From: Trichodelitschia bisporula
Lineage: Eukaryota; Ascomycota; Dothideomycetes; Phaeotrichales; Phaeotrichaceae
DNA: 64,000 nucleotides
Direction: 5' to 3'
NCBI GenBank assembly: GCA_010356995.1
Contig: ML996693.1
Coordinates: forward strand, 124,001 to 188,000
The notes below the pieces were generated by a model, which was not told the origin of the DNA, ran no database searches, and saw nothing but the letters and a program-made list of their open reading frames with translations. Positions 8,018 to 19,264 of the stretch are shown here, piece by piece (the first letter of the stretch is position 1; every line of letters starts with the position of its first letter). The translations under genes were made by a program, and so were the position numbers.

Positions 8018-11000
8018 CGTTGCGGTTGTTTTGTGGGTTGCGGTTGCGAGTTGCAGTAAGGCGGGAGAGAGTCGAGGCGATGTGGAGCGGGAAGAGCGGG
8101 AGAAGGCTGGCTTTTAGGCTCGAGGCGTGAAGATCAGGTGGGGGATCAGCGATGAAGAGCTAGCAAAGAGTGGAGCGGGGTTCGAGACAACAACGTTAAG
8201 AGTTTGATTAATGAAGTCCAGGGCCTCAAATCGCTTTAAGTAGGTGTTAGCGCACGATGAAGGCACCTCGACCGCTGAACCAGATGCCGATTTGCTGGCC
8301 ACACACACAGGACTGGTATGCAGTTACCGGGGATCCAATATTGTCCCCTCCTGCATCTGAAATAGACTGCTCCCAACACAATGACCGGGGACCGCCGCCG
8401 CACAACCACACACTTCCCCTCCCACAGCGTACCCGGTTTAGCACCTCCCCCCTCATTTGTTGCTGCGCGAGAGCCTGCACTCCTCCAGACCCCCTCGCGT
8501 GAGCGTGGCCTGTTTCGCGCAAAAACAGACGAGGGGGCAAACCCAACTCAGCAGGCCCAAACGGCCTCCCAGGTTCAACGCAACGAACCAATCCCCAATC
8601 CCTCGTCACCGGCAAATCGCAGCATCGGCGCCCTTCCACGCCATGCACACGCTCGCCTACACCACTCCACACCACACCACTCCCTAACGCAAGCAGCGCA
8701 CCGCACCGCAACTCCAGTGCAGGGCCCCGAGCGATCCCTTCTTCCCGTCCCAGCTCCCGCATCCAAACCCCCGTTGGTGGCGGTGGCAGAGTCCTCCTCT
8801 CTCGCCGTGCTCGCAAAGCAGTGCCTCGCCGACCCTTCCAGCCCACCTGATGCATGACGCTGTGGCGTGGGCCTCGATCGCTGAACCTCAAAAGGCTTGC
8901 GGGGAGACACGGTGCGCGGGAAGCGTCGGCGGCCCGCGGGCGATGTCACACGGGCAGATCTTTTTTTTTTCTTAACGTGCCGCGCTTTCTTGCGCGGATG
9001 CGATGTGATGTGGTGAGGGTCGTGCGGATGCGTGTGGTCTGCTGGTTCTTTGCGGGGGGCCCCGCGGCGCGGACTTTGGCGTTGGGGCGTTCTGCGGGAG
9101 GGGGATTCTGGAAAGGGCTCCGTGGGCAGGTGGGATTCGTTCCTGGGGGGGGGCAAAAATAACGATGAGAAGAGGATGGTGAGGCGGGGCTATATTTGCG
9201 CGGGTTGGGGTTTGCTTTTGCGCGCCGTGTTTGTGCGCTTTACGAAGGTATGTGTTCGGGATGCGAGCATGGCGAGGGAAGCAGATGGGAGGGCGAGCAC
9301 GACGGGCGGCGACGATGCGCGTCCCGAGGAGGTGTGGGACAGGTCACGATGCCTGTCTGCGTGCACCCTTTCTGACTCCTGAGACAGCCCCATAGGGCGA
9401 GTGAGTGCTGTGGCCGAGGCGGGAAACGCTCGTCGCTATTCATTACCATAACGGCATGCATCCCAATCACGGCTGTGATGCGCGCAGAAATGTTCAACCC
9501 GAGGAAGATGGAGAGAAGGGATGTTGTCGGTGGCGAGATCTTTCGACCCCGCCCTGCGCACTGCCTCGTACTGCGGCAACAACTCGCGCAATGCCTTCTC
9601 CACGTGTGGTGCGCGCAGAACGCGGATCTTATTCTGGAGTATCCTTCCTGGCGCGCTGACTGGAGATGTCTCGCGGCGTTTTGGACGGGTTCTTTCGCGC
9701 TGCGTCATGGTTTTCTGGGGACTGCGATTTGACGCGGATTCAACGCTCCCGCGCGCAGTACACTTCCTGCCTAAAAACTCACGATAGGCCAGCGGTCCAG
9801 TGACTCTCCTCGGGTGTTTCTCGGTGCTTCGCTCTCGCATCATCATGAAGCGGGCTGTTTCGCCGCAGGCGACGCATCGTGCACTGCTAAATGCGGTCAT
9901 CGACGCATTGGGCTTCGGCCCCCGACCTTACTGCGTTTGAGCTGAGAACTGCGCGCGAGATTTCTGTGCTAAATGATGCCTACGTCGCAGCTTTGGCGAC
10001 GGTTTAGCAGTACGCTTTGTTGCGCATTTACAGTAGTTTGCCTTCCTGGAGGAGCGCTCCGTCTGAATCCCGCTGGCTTCAGCATGCGTCGACAGCCCCC
10101 TTGGCCTTTGGATCGAGGAGCAGCCCCCGGATTCACCAGCTGCTCCAGGCTACGTAACTCTGTCCCAATTCTTCTCAGCCCAAGGCTCGCATGTGAGCTT
10201 TTCCGGATCGGAGTCCGCATACCAAGTATCCATGTGTCAGGTCCGGCGCCATCGTCAACCGTCCGTCGTTCGGAAGTTTCCGCGCACGTGGACAACGGTT
10301 CACCGTTCATCGGCCGACGCCATTCACGTCCACCCCAAATACCGGTATCAAGATCGGCTTGGAACCAGAGAAGCTCCTTGAAAACAAGCACCGGAAGTCC
10401 GATATTGCTCACCTACGGCCCCGTGTACTCATCGGAATTCGCTCTTGCGACATCCCGATCAGTTACATAGCGGTGACATGGCCCCATATGGAGCTCAGCG
10501 ACTGGCCGCCTTGCCCTTCAAATACTTGCAATATCCCTCTTTGTGTACATGCTAGTAACACCAAACAGACGCCTTCAAATCCACTTCCATCGACGTGAAC
10601 GCCCCAGCCTTGCAATGTGGCCCCTATCCTTCACTATCGTCATCCTTCAGCCTCATCAAGTCCGTCTCCCTCCAGCCGCACCACCAACCCCTCAGCCCCC
10701 CAAGGGCTCTCGCAACACTCCACCACCAGCACCGAAATAATACGAACCGGCTGAAGACTCGGGTCTCTGCGAGTGGGTGTGGATTCCGGTGGTCGTGAAG
10801 GGCAGAACGCAACAGGCCCAAAGGAACACCATCAACCGAGAAAAGCAACACCGCGCCATGGCAACCATCAGCACCGATGACAGTCCATCACGGGAAGCCG
10901 TAAAAGCAGCGCAATCGCCCGACAAGAGCTGACCCACCTGTACGCTTTCAAGGGCACGAGGTGGAACCGTAGCATGGCATTGGCATTACGAACCGGAAAA

Positions 11001-11037
11001 GGAATCAATCATATACATCCTCCTGCACCCACATTGC
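8018..11037. other. 3-kb intergenic stretch, no supported gene
   Basis: It is GC-rich with overlapping open frames on both strands (around 8.3-9.1, 9.4-9.9 and 10.0-10.5 kb), none with recognisable motifs. A T(10) tract lies near 8960. No RNA gene was recognised. Confidence 0.5.
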
Positions 11038-11245
11038 ATTCCAGCTGAACCCCGCTGGCTCGCCGTAGGGGCTCCTACGGCGTGCCCTCCGGGCCGTTCG
11101 CACACCATCTAAACACGTCATGCCGTGTGCTGCACCCCGCATCGCCAAGGTCATTTCAGCTACGACTTCAGCTGAAGCTGAAGCCCAGCTGAAATCCACG
11201 CATAACCCAACGGGGAGCGTTAGGATAGGTATATAAACACCACCC
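11038..11245 (+). promoter_or_regulatory. Promoter of the plus-strand lectin: CAGCTGAA motifs and TATA box
   Basis: CCAGCTGAACCCCGC at about 11041 is nearly identical, in the same orientation relative to the gene, to the upstream motif of the 2027-2470 copy. A cluster with TTTCAGCT, CTTCAGCTGAAGCTGAAGC and CAGCTGAAATCC follows at about 11155-11195. A TATATAAA box sits at 11230-11237, about 100 nt before the ATG. Confidence 0.6.
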
Positions 11246-11334
11246 GCCATCACCTAGGATCTAGTATCAACCACCCGCACTCACCTCTCTACCCTCAATC
11301 ACACACCCATCTTACCTATCCCAACAACTCTAAA

Positions 11335-11778
11335 ATGGCCACCACCACCCCCACCCCAAACACCAACTACACCCTCAGCAACACCTACACCGGCACATCG
11401 CAGCTCTTCTCCTCCTCCCCCTCCAAAGACCCCACCCTCACCCGCTCCATCTCGCCCTCCCCCCACAACCGAGTCTACTTCACCCCCACCTCCACCCCCA
11501 ACTACTTCCGGATCCACACCCGCGCCCTCGGCGACAACTACTCTCTGGACGTCACCAACGACGCCGGCGTCGAAAGCACCAAGCTACATTTTGCCGAAAC
11601 CGGCGACTTTTCCGGCCAGTTCTGGCGCCTGCATGGCTGGGGCGATGGGACGGTGAAGCTGTCGAATATGTTTACGGGGGAGGGGGCGCATTTGGATGTT
11701 TATGCGGATAGTCAGGTGCCATTTTTGGGGAGGGATGATCATAGTGGGCAGCATTGGACGGTGGTGAAGGCTAATTAG
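11335..11778 (+). CDS. Ricin-B-type (beta-trefoil) lectin, 147 aa (detached paralogue)
   Basis: Intronless, 147 residues, start MATTTPTPNTNYTLSNT. QxW motifs are GQFWRL and QHWTV, with RIHTRALGDNYSLDV and VKLSNMFTGEGAHLDV between. It has exactly the length of the three intact members of the minus-strand array 7 kb away, and its upstream region carries the same CAGCTGAA motifs. It therefore moved or was inverted together with its promoter. The first half of the coding sequence is very C-rich at third positions (ACC/CCC/TCC codons), as in highly expressed fungal genes. There is no signal peptide, so a cytosolic lectin is inferred. Confidence 0.83.
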   Translation: MATTTPTPNTNYTLSNTYTGTSQLFSSSPSKDPTLTRSISPSPHNRVYFTPTSTPNYFRIHTRALGDNYSLDVTNDAGVESTKLHFAETGDFSGQFWRLHGWGDGTVKLSNMFTGEGAHLDVYADSQVPFLGRDDHSGQHWTVVKAN

Positions 11779-11852
11779 GGAGGCGTTGGTGAAGGTGGGG
11801 GGCATATGGCTTTGGCTTCTACTGTCAAGGTGAAGGAGGGGGTGCGATGATA

Positions 11853-11964
11853 GCAGAGACTCTCGTAACTAAATACAGAATGCCAAGTATCCTCTGCTCC
11901 TTCCTTCTATCATGCGCTGATTACATCATGTCCCTTAGTATGCTCCTTCCCTGACCACATTACA
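11853..11964 (+). repeat. Dispersed intergenic repeat, copy B
   Basis: It begins GCAGAGACTCTCG about 75 nt after the lectin stop codon and carries AATGCCAAGTATCC, CTCCTTCCTTCTATCATGC, GATTACATCATGTC and TATGCTCCTTCCCTGACC. This is the same block order as copies A and C. The GGAAGAGA head tract is missing. Confidence 0.65.
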
Positions 11965-12215
11965 CTTGGCGTGCTGTCAACTCTTGCTTCATCATGCAAT
12001 CATAGACCATCGCCCGCCAGAGACCAAATATCAAAGTTTCCCCTCCCAGCGGCCTAGCATGGTCGGACCGAGAACACAAAAAGCGATATTCTCAGCTAAG
12101 CTGTCGCGATTACAGCATACCGCATCGAAGAGAACTCCAAACTAGCATCATCGTCAGTCTTCTTCTATACTCAGCACCTCGTCAAAACGCCCGCCTCAGC
12201 CACCAAAAACCAGAA

Positions 12216-13151
12216 TCACGCCGCAGCCTGGAGATGCTTATCAAACCAAGCAATACACTGATCCTCCGCCTCCGCCGCCGCCTTCGCCACGTCCTCAAAC
12301 TTGACATCCGCGCGAATGCAAAACCCATGCGCACACTTCTCATACACCCTCAGCTCTCCCTTAGCCCCCTCAGGCAACCCCTCCAAAATCCCCATGATCT
12401 GCTCCGCCGCCGCAGGGTTAATATGGTTGTCGCCGTCGCCGACGGCCACCGACACCGGCCGCACCAGCTTCTCGAAATCCCCTGGCATATCCAGCATACT
12501 GGGGTGGCCTGTGAAAACGGCGTCGACGAGCGGGCGGCCGTTGGCTTCGACGCCGTCGTGGGCGAGGAGGAGGGCGTGCTTGCCGCCCCAGCAGAAGCCG
12601 GCGGTGAAGATGGGGAGGGAGGCGCCTTCGCCCGTGGTGCGCAGCTCGGTGAAGAAGTCTTTGACCCGGGAGTGGGTTTTGGGGATGCCGTTTGCGCGAC
12701 GCCAGGGGAGGATGCCGGTAAGGACGAGCACGATGTGGTACCTGCGTTGTAAGTGAGCCTGGGGGGCGGGTTGGGTGGTAGGAGTGCTTACGGCTTATAG
12801 ATCAGGTTTCCCGGGCCCATGACGAGTCTGAGGGAGTCCAGGAGTTCTGGCGGAGCTCCGTTCCCTGTGATCGATGAGGATTTATTTGAGCTTCAAGATC
12901 ACGCGGGGCTCACCGTTCATGAAATTCGGCAAATAGACTTTGTACCCGCCCTTGTCGGCATAGTGGTCGGCAAGAATGCGATTATTCACAAACTCCCAGC
13001 CCAGCGCATCGGGTATGACGACGATGATTCCCTTGATAGGGGCTCCGCTCGTGGGCTCGGTGGCGTACGTATCCAGGCCGTGGAGCTTGATGATGGTCCC
13101 GCGAGGGTCCCCCTCGTGGACGTGGCCGCTGAAGCATTCGGGACACGACAT
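12216..13151 (-). CDS. Dienelactone hydrolase-family protein, 278 aa
   Basis: Three exons on the minus strand (12914-13151, 12793-12864, 12216-12742) with introns of 49 and 50 nt sum to 279 codons. The protein starts MSCPECFSGHVHEG and has an alpha/beta-hydrolase fold. The family triad is visible: nucleophile Cys in GFCWGGK (about residue 154), Asp in AVGDGDN (about 206-208) and His in CAHGF (about 242). DLH-type enzymes act on dienelactones or related esters; in fungi this subgroup is usually uncharacterised, and the N-terminal SCPECFSG motif is typical of it. No signal peptide is seen, so it is probably cytosolic. The substrate is unknown. Confidence 0.88.
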
Positions 13152-14198
13152 TAAAAATGAATTGCAAGTTGTTTCTTATGGTGTTCAGCAAACTTTAATC
13201 GGGTGGCCGTTTGGATTTATGTACGCGGGCCGATGGGCGGAGATAACGCTACTCCCAAATCGGACCGTTCTCGGTATGCCGGATTCGGTTACCACACCGT
13301 TGATACGTCACCGTAACACAAATAGAGCCAACGGAGGGATCTTTCCTCGTACGCAGTTGCATTCTGGGATGTTTAAAATAGTAATTCGGTGCCGAGCGTG
13401 GTAGTTGCTCATCCGTGCTGCGAGAATCGTTAAGAAAATAGAGTTTCAGTGGCTGAAGGGCAGGCGAAGTGGGATATGCTTTGCAGCTTCATGTTTCGCT
13501 TGACGTCAAGAGGTTCGGATGCAGGTCCGTCCTTGGCCCTCAGCGGGCCGATGAGCTTAATTCGAGTGCATAATGTAGCGAGAGTTTGTTCGTGGCCTTC
13601 ACATGCTTTGGTGTTCCCGGCTGCGGCAATAGTCAGCGATCTCATTCCTTGCCTGCAAGGCTCGCGGTTACAGGAATATCCCCCACGTGCTCGCATCTTC
13701 TTGCTTTGCAGGATACCCCATGGGCTTTTCTCATCACAGCGATCCGTGATAAGCATAAAAACGGTCAAGGTCTAGTGAGGGCAATTCGCCAGATGAGTGA
13801 CACTTCGATCGATTAGGATACCGAGCACATGCTAGCCTTCAGCCCTGCAGATGCAGCCTCACCTAGGGCGCGACAAGTTCGTCTCGGCGCCAATCTGAGC
13901 CAACAAGAGTCCAGTCAATCCCCAAAATAAACTGTGATCGGTTCATGTTCACTCAACAATCCGAGTGACCGCTCAACTCGCAGCTCACCGTCCTCAACCA
14001 CCCACTTGTACTGGCCAATAAAAGCCGAGGCAGGCAGCAACAGGGCATGCTTCCTGCAGCCAAGAGAACCCCCACCCTCAGCCCCGAACGGGACCCGAGG
14101 GTCGTCCCCGACGACCAGCCGGCCGCAGAGCCTCTCTCCTCCTGTCCGCTCCGCATAACGTCATTTAGTGCGGCAACCGCTGCCTATCCGGACGCACG
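13152..14198. other. Shared 5' region of two divergent genes, no gene seen
   Basis: This stretch separates the minus-strand dienelactone hydrolase gene from the plus-strand thioesterase gene and must carry both promoters. Open frames here (about 13430-13775) have no recognisable motifs and overlap on both strands. Confidence 0.55.
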
Positions 14199-15254
14199 AT
14201 GCCTCCGGGAGTCCTCAGAGCCGCAGTAACCGGCGCCGCGGCCAGAAGTGGCGGTGTCTCGACCCTGCGATACCTAGTTCTTAACACCCCGCGTTCTGGC
14301 CGTCCGCACCTCCGCACCAGACCGTACCTGCATACGCCTCCCGCTGTCTTTGGAAGATCACACCTTCGCTGGCAGAGCACTACAGTCGGTACGGGCCGAT
14401 TATCTTTCGTACGTGCTTACGCGGTTGCTAACCACCTTGAAGATTCTCAACAGATCCCCGCATCCCCCGCACCTGCTCCGCGCTCCCTCCTCCGCCGCTT
14501 CATCGGCTTCGTAGCAATCACCACCGCGTCCTTCGCAATCGGCTTCACAATGAGTGCAGCGCCCGCCCTCGAGACCGCCCGGGAGGCCCTCTCCGCCCCG
14601 TCGGACGAGGAGTCGCTCCTCCTCTACCTCCCCGACGCCGACCACCCCGCCGCCGAGATCAACAACTACATCCTCGAGCACCCGCTCACCAAAGGCCTGA
14701 CCGCGGACCCGAAATTTACGGCCTCGCGCCCGCACCTCAAGATCCCGCCGACCCTGCGGCCGAACAACTTCACGGGCGGCACGTTGATGGGCGGGGATAA
14801 GATCACGGTGCCGCCGCTGACATTCGTGACGGCCAACGGCTCCGAATTCGTCTCGGTGCAGTACCTGGGTCATGCGCTGTGCGGGCATCCCGGGATTGTG
14901 CACGGCGGTCTGCTGGCTACGTTGCTGGATGAGGGTCTTGCGCGGTGCTGCTTCCCCGCGCTGCCGAACAAGGTTGGCGTCACGGCGAGCTTGAAGATTG
15001 ATTACCGCAAGCCGTGTATGGCGGGGCAGTATGTTGTGATGAAGGCGGAGACGACGAAGGTGGAGGGGCGCAAGGCGTGGGTTAAGGGCCGGTTAGAGAC
15101 GTTGCCGTTGGAGGGCGAGGGTGAGGTTTTGGTTGAGGCGGAGGCCTTGTTCATTGAGCCGAGGCAGGCTGCGGTTAGTACACCTCTCGTAGGGTTGAAT
15201 CATGCTAATGTTACTCTACAGGCTATGTCAAGGCTTTATTCTCCGGCCAAGTAG
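14199..15254 (+). CDS. HotDog-fold thioesterase superfamily protein (mitochondrial?)
   Basis: The frame is open throughout at 351 codons, but it contains two intron-like segments whose lengths are multiples of three: 14409-14453 (GTACGT, TGCTAAC, CAG; 45 nt) and 15174-15221 (GTTAGT, TGCTAAT, CAG; 48 nt). Removing both gives about 320 residues and joins FIEPRQAA to AMSRLYSP, which reads better. The N-terminus is Arg/Ser-rich without acidic residues, fitting a mitochondrial presequence, and is followed by one hydrophobic helix (FVAITTASFAIGFTM). The HotDog core shows GIVHGGLLATLLDEGLARC, the 4HBT/PaaI-type active-site helix, and VTASLKIDYRKP. It likely hydrolyses an acyl-CoA; the substrate is unknown. 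Confidence 0.85.
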   Translation: MPPGVLRAAVTGAAARSGGVSTLRYLVLNTPRSGRPHLRTRPYLHTPPAVFGRSHLRWQSTTVGTGRLSFVRAYAVANHLEDSQQIPASPAPAPRSLLRRFIGFVAITTASFAIGFTMSAAPALETAREALSAPSDEESLLLYLPDADHPAAEINNYILEHPLTKGLTADPKFTASRPHLKIPPTLRPNNFTGGTLMGGDKITVPPLTFVTANGSEFVSVQYLGHALCGHPGIVHGGLLATLLDEGLARCCFPALPNKVGVTASLKIDYRKPCMAGQYVVMKAETTKVEGRKAWVKGRLETLPLEGEGEVLVEAEALFIEPRQAAVSTPLVGLNHANVTLQAMSRLYSPAK

Positions 15255-15523
15255 ACGGGCTGCAGTGATATCGGGTCATGATGAGGCGTTTTCAAATCCC
15301 AGATCCCAGCGTTATCAGGAGCATTGAGCTGGATAGATAATAGACTTGCGTCTTATTCTTCGTGTATCCAGTTATCTTTTCGGCTTTTCCATGCCAATTG
15401 GGGGCTGCTCGATCGTGCCTACCCCTTTCGGGTGAGACATATCCATGATGACATGCGATCTGACAACAACGTATTCCAATCCTACAACCCGCAATCTCAC
15501 GCTTCATCTGCAGCCATATTATA

Positions 15524-18500
15524 ATGCCATCAAGTAAGCAATCCGCTGGCAGTGGGTCACGGTCTCGATTCAATCCCTTCAGACAATGGCGCAACCGCGA
15601 CAGAGGTTCAGCAACTCCATCAGCAACTCCCGCTTCGTCCAGTACGACTCCACGACCCAGAAATTCACAGCAGTCAAGGTACACTCCTCGCGGATCCAAT
15701 GCTCGTCGAACTGCCCAGACGGCTCGAGCTTCTCGGACTCCCGCTGGGTCTACTACTTCTCGGGCATCCCATGTCACTGGGAGCGATGATTCGCGTTCCA
15801 GACAGCAGACTGGCACACCCTCGGTTTCCCGGACTCCCCGAGATCTGAGCTCACGCTATGCGCCGCCTCGCACTGGGACGACGATCCCGAGAAGACATCC
15901 AGTCTTTGGGGACGAGGAAAACGAGGAGGATGCTGACGAAGAGGCACTGAGCGAAACCGTCATGGCCATAGATCTGCGTGATCGCGGTTCTGTGGGATGC
16001 GCGTACTATGTAGCCCAAGAGGAAAAGTTGTACTTCATGGAGGATGTCAAGTTTGGCGGAGTGGATGTGGTGGATTCTTGTCCGTTCGCTGCCCGTCCCG
16101 AAGAGCTTAAGCTGACAGCCCAGTGAGAATGCATATCCAGCCGACGGTCGTCATATTGTCCACTCGCGTTGATGATGAAGTCATCCAGCGGTTGGATCCA
16201 GACATGAGGTGCCGCAGCGTTTTGGTTTCGGAGACAAGTAAGCCTTGCAATCTGGGATTCGCATCGGCGAGGCTGATGGTGCACAAGGCGATCAGTTCAA
16301 GCTCCCATATATCATGGAGGTGCGGCCTTCTGCTGAGTTCAATCCCGAAATAGCGAAGAACAAGCTTGCTAATCTCCGCCTTGAGGCGGACAATGGCCCA
16401 CGGATTCGGTTCATGATCCCAGGGGACGTCATCTCGGCGGATGATAGCGATCCCAGACAGGATTCCCCGGCAGGTCGTCAGGAGAACTTACTGCGGCTTG
16501 GTGGGTGGATCAATGCTGAAAGTCGGGTTACTGTATGCCTCAACAGATGCTAGCTTGCAAGGCTAACCTGTGCAGTTGGGATGCTCGGGTGCGGTGCTCT
16601 CGTATCTGCAGAGACGTCGTGCTGCTGGTTATCTTCCCGGCGATGAAGCTGCTCATTCTTTCTTCCGCATCTCCTACCTGGAAATGTTCTCGCTCAAAGA
16701 TTTCATGTAGGTGTCTGGCTATGTCGAGACCACCCTCATAACATGGTGTAGGTTCATCAATGGCGACGCTCTGCGGTCTCTGAATGTTATTGAGTCAGAA
16801 TCTCATCCAAACCATCAAAATCAAGGACCAAAAGCGTCTGGATCGAAAGAAAGTTTGTCGGTGTACGGCCTATTTCACCATCTAGCCCGCAGTCCACAGG
16901 GCAAGCAGCTCCTTCGGCAGGTCTTCTTCCGTCCCAGTATGAGTCTGGATGTCATCAACAGCCGGTTGTTCACCATAAGCATCATGACAAGGCCCGACAA
17001 TGAAGTCCAACTAGGCGACCTGATCAAAAACTTGAAGTACGTCAAGAACATGCGTTCCGTTCTAACCAACCTCCAACGTGGAATGAGCGCGCCGTCTATT
17101 CCCACGGGTCGCGGAGTTCCCCGCACCATGTGGTCCACCATTCGGCAATTTGTCTTTCACGCTCTGAAGATTCGAGACGTTATTGGGGACTTGAATGGGG
17201 CGGAGAGGCTGCCAATCCGAAACAAGGTAAGCGGTGCTTGGTGGGAATATCGCTGGTGCTGAAGCAAGAAGGTGCTGCAAAAGTTTGAGGCCTACCATCT
17301 GGCTCAAGTTGGTCGACAAATCAGTGAGGTTATCGATTTCGAGGCCTCCGAACTCAACAACCGAAGTGTGGCGTCGGTCCTACCAAATATCGATCCAGAG
17401 CTCGATGAACTGAAGCGGCACTACAACGGCTTGGACTCCCTCCTCCGGGAAGTGAGCAGCGGAATAGCTGGCGCGATACCAATGACTTTGCAATCTCCCA
17501 TCAACGTAGTCTACTTTCCACAGATCGGATACCTCACCTGCGTAGACTCTGGGACGGATGGCGATATCGAGGTTTCAGACAGTCGCTTTTTCGATGGCTG
17601 GGAGCTCAAGTTCACAACCGAGTGGGTGGGACAGCCGCATGATGGTTAGGGCTGACAGGCACAGGAACTGCTCATATTACAAGACGAATGAGATGCGGGA
17701 GCTGGACCAGAAATTCGGGGATCTTTGGACGGACATCTGCGGTAAGTAAGGCCGGACGCCTTGAATATGCACGCTAAGGCAACACAGACAGAGAGATCGA
17801 GATCACGCATGCATTAGCCGAGAAGATCCTTGAATACCACGAAATGCTGGCTACTGTCTCCGATGTCTGCGGAGAACTCGATTGGTATGCCTTCCCAAGG
17901 CTGAGCCTTACCCGTGTTGATCTTTCAGCCTTCTGGCACTGGCGCAAGGTGCCAAGATCTACAAATTGAAACAGCCGACGATGACCAGACAAAATTTCAT
18001 CGAGGTAAAGGGTGGAAGGTCTGTAGCCGATCGGCTTTGATGCAAAAAGCTAATGGTCAAGGCACATCATTCAAGAACTTACCGTGCCATCATACGTCGC
18101 CAATGACACACGCATCATTGGGAGGCAAGGTGAGAGAGGAACGGACGAGGAGCAATCCGAAGCTGGGTCACGCTTTACGACTCCCACATCTTCCCGGTCC
18201 GAGTCCAGTGCCGGCCCGAATATGCTCATCTTGACGGGGCCGAACTACTCCGGGAAGAGCGTGTATCTGAAGCAGGTTGCCTTGATTGTGTACATGGCGC
18301 ACATTGGATGGCAAGTCCTGGCAAATGGCGACACGACGACGCTGACAAGCTAGCTATGTGCCAGCGGAGCGGGCCACGATCGGCCTGACGGACAAGATCT
18401 TGACGCGTATCAGCACCCAGGAATCGGTATCCAAGGCCCAAAGCGCGTTCATGATCGATCTTCAACAGATCTCGCTAGCGCTGAATCTAGCGACCCACCG

Positions 18501-19264
18501 CAGCCTGCTGGTGATTGATGAGTTCGGTAAGGGCACAGAGTCGACGGGTAAGGCCTCCACAGTGGATATGCGCAATCTCTTAATAGTCCAGATGGTGCGG
18601 GGCTCCTGTGCGGGGTGCTGGAGCACCTCCTTTCCCTAGAGAATAATTCCCCGAAGGTGCTAGCTGCGACGCATTTCCACGGTGAGGGTCGATGACGGAT
18701 CCGCGTCGGCGCTGATACCAGTAGAAATATTTGAAAACGGCTTCCTGACCCCGCGTCCAGCGCTCGGCTTTGGCTACATGGAGGTCCGCGTGGATGAAGA
18801 TGCTGAACTCGAAAATCAGATCGCATACCTCTACAATTTCAAAGTAGGCCGTAGCACGTCAAGTTTCGGAACCTAGTGAGTGTACCCACTTCGTCGGCAT
18901 GGCGACGCACTGAAAGCGGCAGTTGTGCCGCGATGAACGGCATCGCGCCTGAGATTGTGGAGCGCGCCGAGGAGCTCATTTTGCTGGCCGCCAGGGGTGA
19001 GGATCTGGTCGCTGCATGCGCGGTGATGCCCGAGGGCGAGGCTGAAGAACTCGAAGAAGCGGTTCGTTTAGTATTCTGGTCCACTAGCGCCAGTGTGTCG
19101 GGTGTGGCTGATGACATGGGCAGGAGCGCATCGCGCGTGAATTTCTTGCTGCTGATTTCGTATCCGGGCCGAGGGAGAAGTTGCAAAGCATTCTGGCGCC
19201 CGTATCGACGACATCGGAAACGCAAACCTCCGCTTCCGTGTACGAGGCCACGGAGAGCAGTTGA
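15524..19264 (+). CDS. msh5: MutS homologue 5 (meiotic MSH5), 15 exons
   Basis: Exons by splice consensus: 15524-16079, 16124-16237, 16288-16532, 16576-16706, 16752-17226, 17269-17621, 17665-17741, 17788-17884, 17929-18018, 18062-18310, 18354-18547, 18592-18681, 18725-18875, 18923-19061, 19124-19264 (1034 codons with stop). A Ser/Arg-rich N-terminal extension of about 140 residues precedes the MutS core ([14 protein letters not shown]). The ATPase domain has Walker A GPNYSGKS, the segment [15 protein letters not shown], the signature [17 protein letters not shown] and Walker [12 protein letters not shown] followed by AATHFHE. MSH5 pairs with MSH4 to stabilise Holliday junctions during meiotic crossing-over and does no mismatch repair. 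The intron between exons 10 and 11 uses GC-AG. Fourteen introns of 42-62 nt and an intact frame suggest a functional gene. Confidence 0.93.

Noticed and set aside
8257-9156. Overlapping open frames on both strands (plus about 158 codons, minus about 190-214 codons)
   Set aside because: Low-complexity Pro/Arg/His-rich translations without motifs, on both strands of GC-rich DNA. No splice pattern or start context supports either.
9436-10470. Open frames of 140-165 codons on both strands
   Set aside because: No recognisable domain, both strands equally open, no plausible introns linking them into a larger gene.
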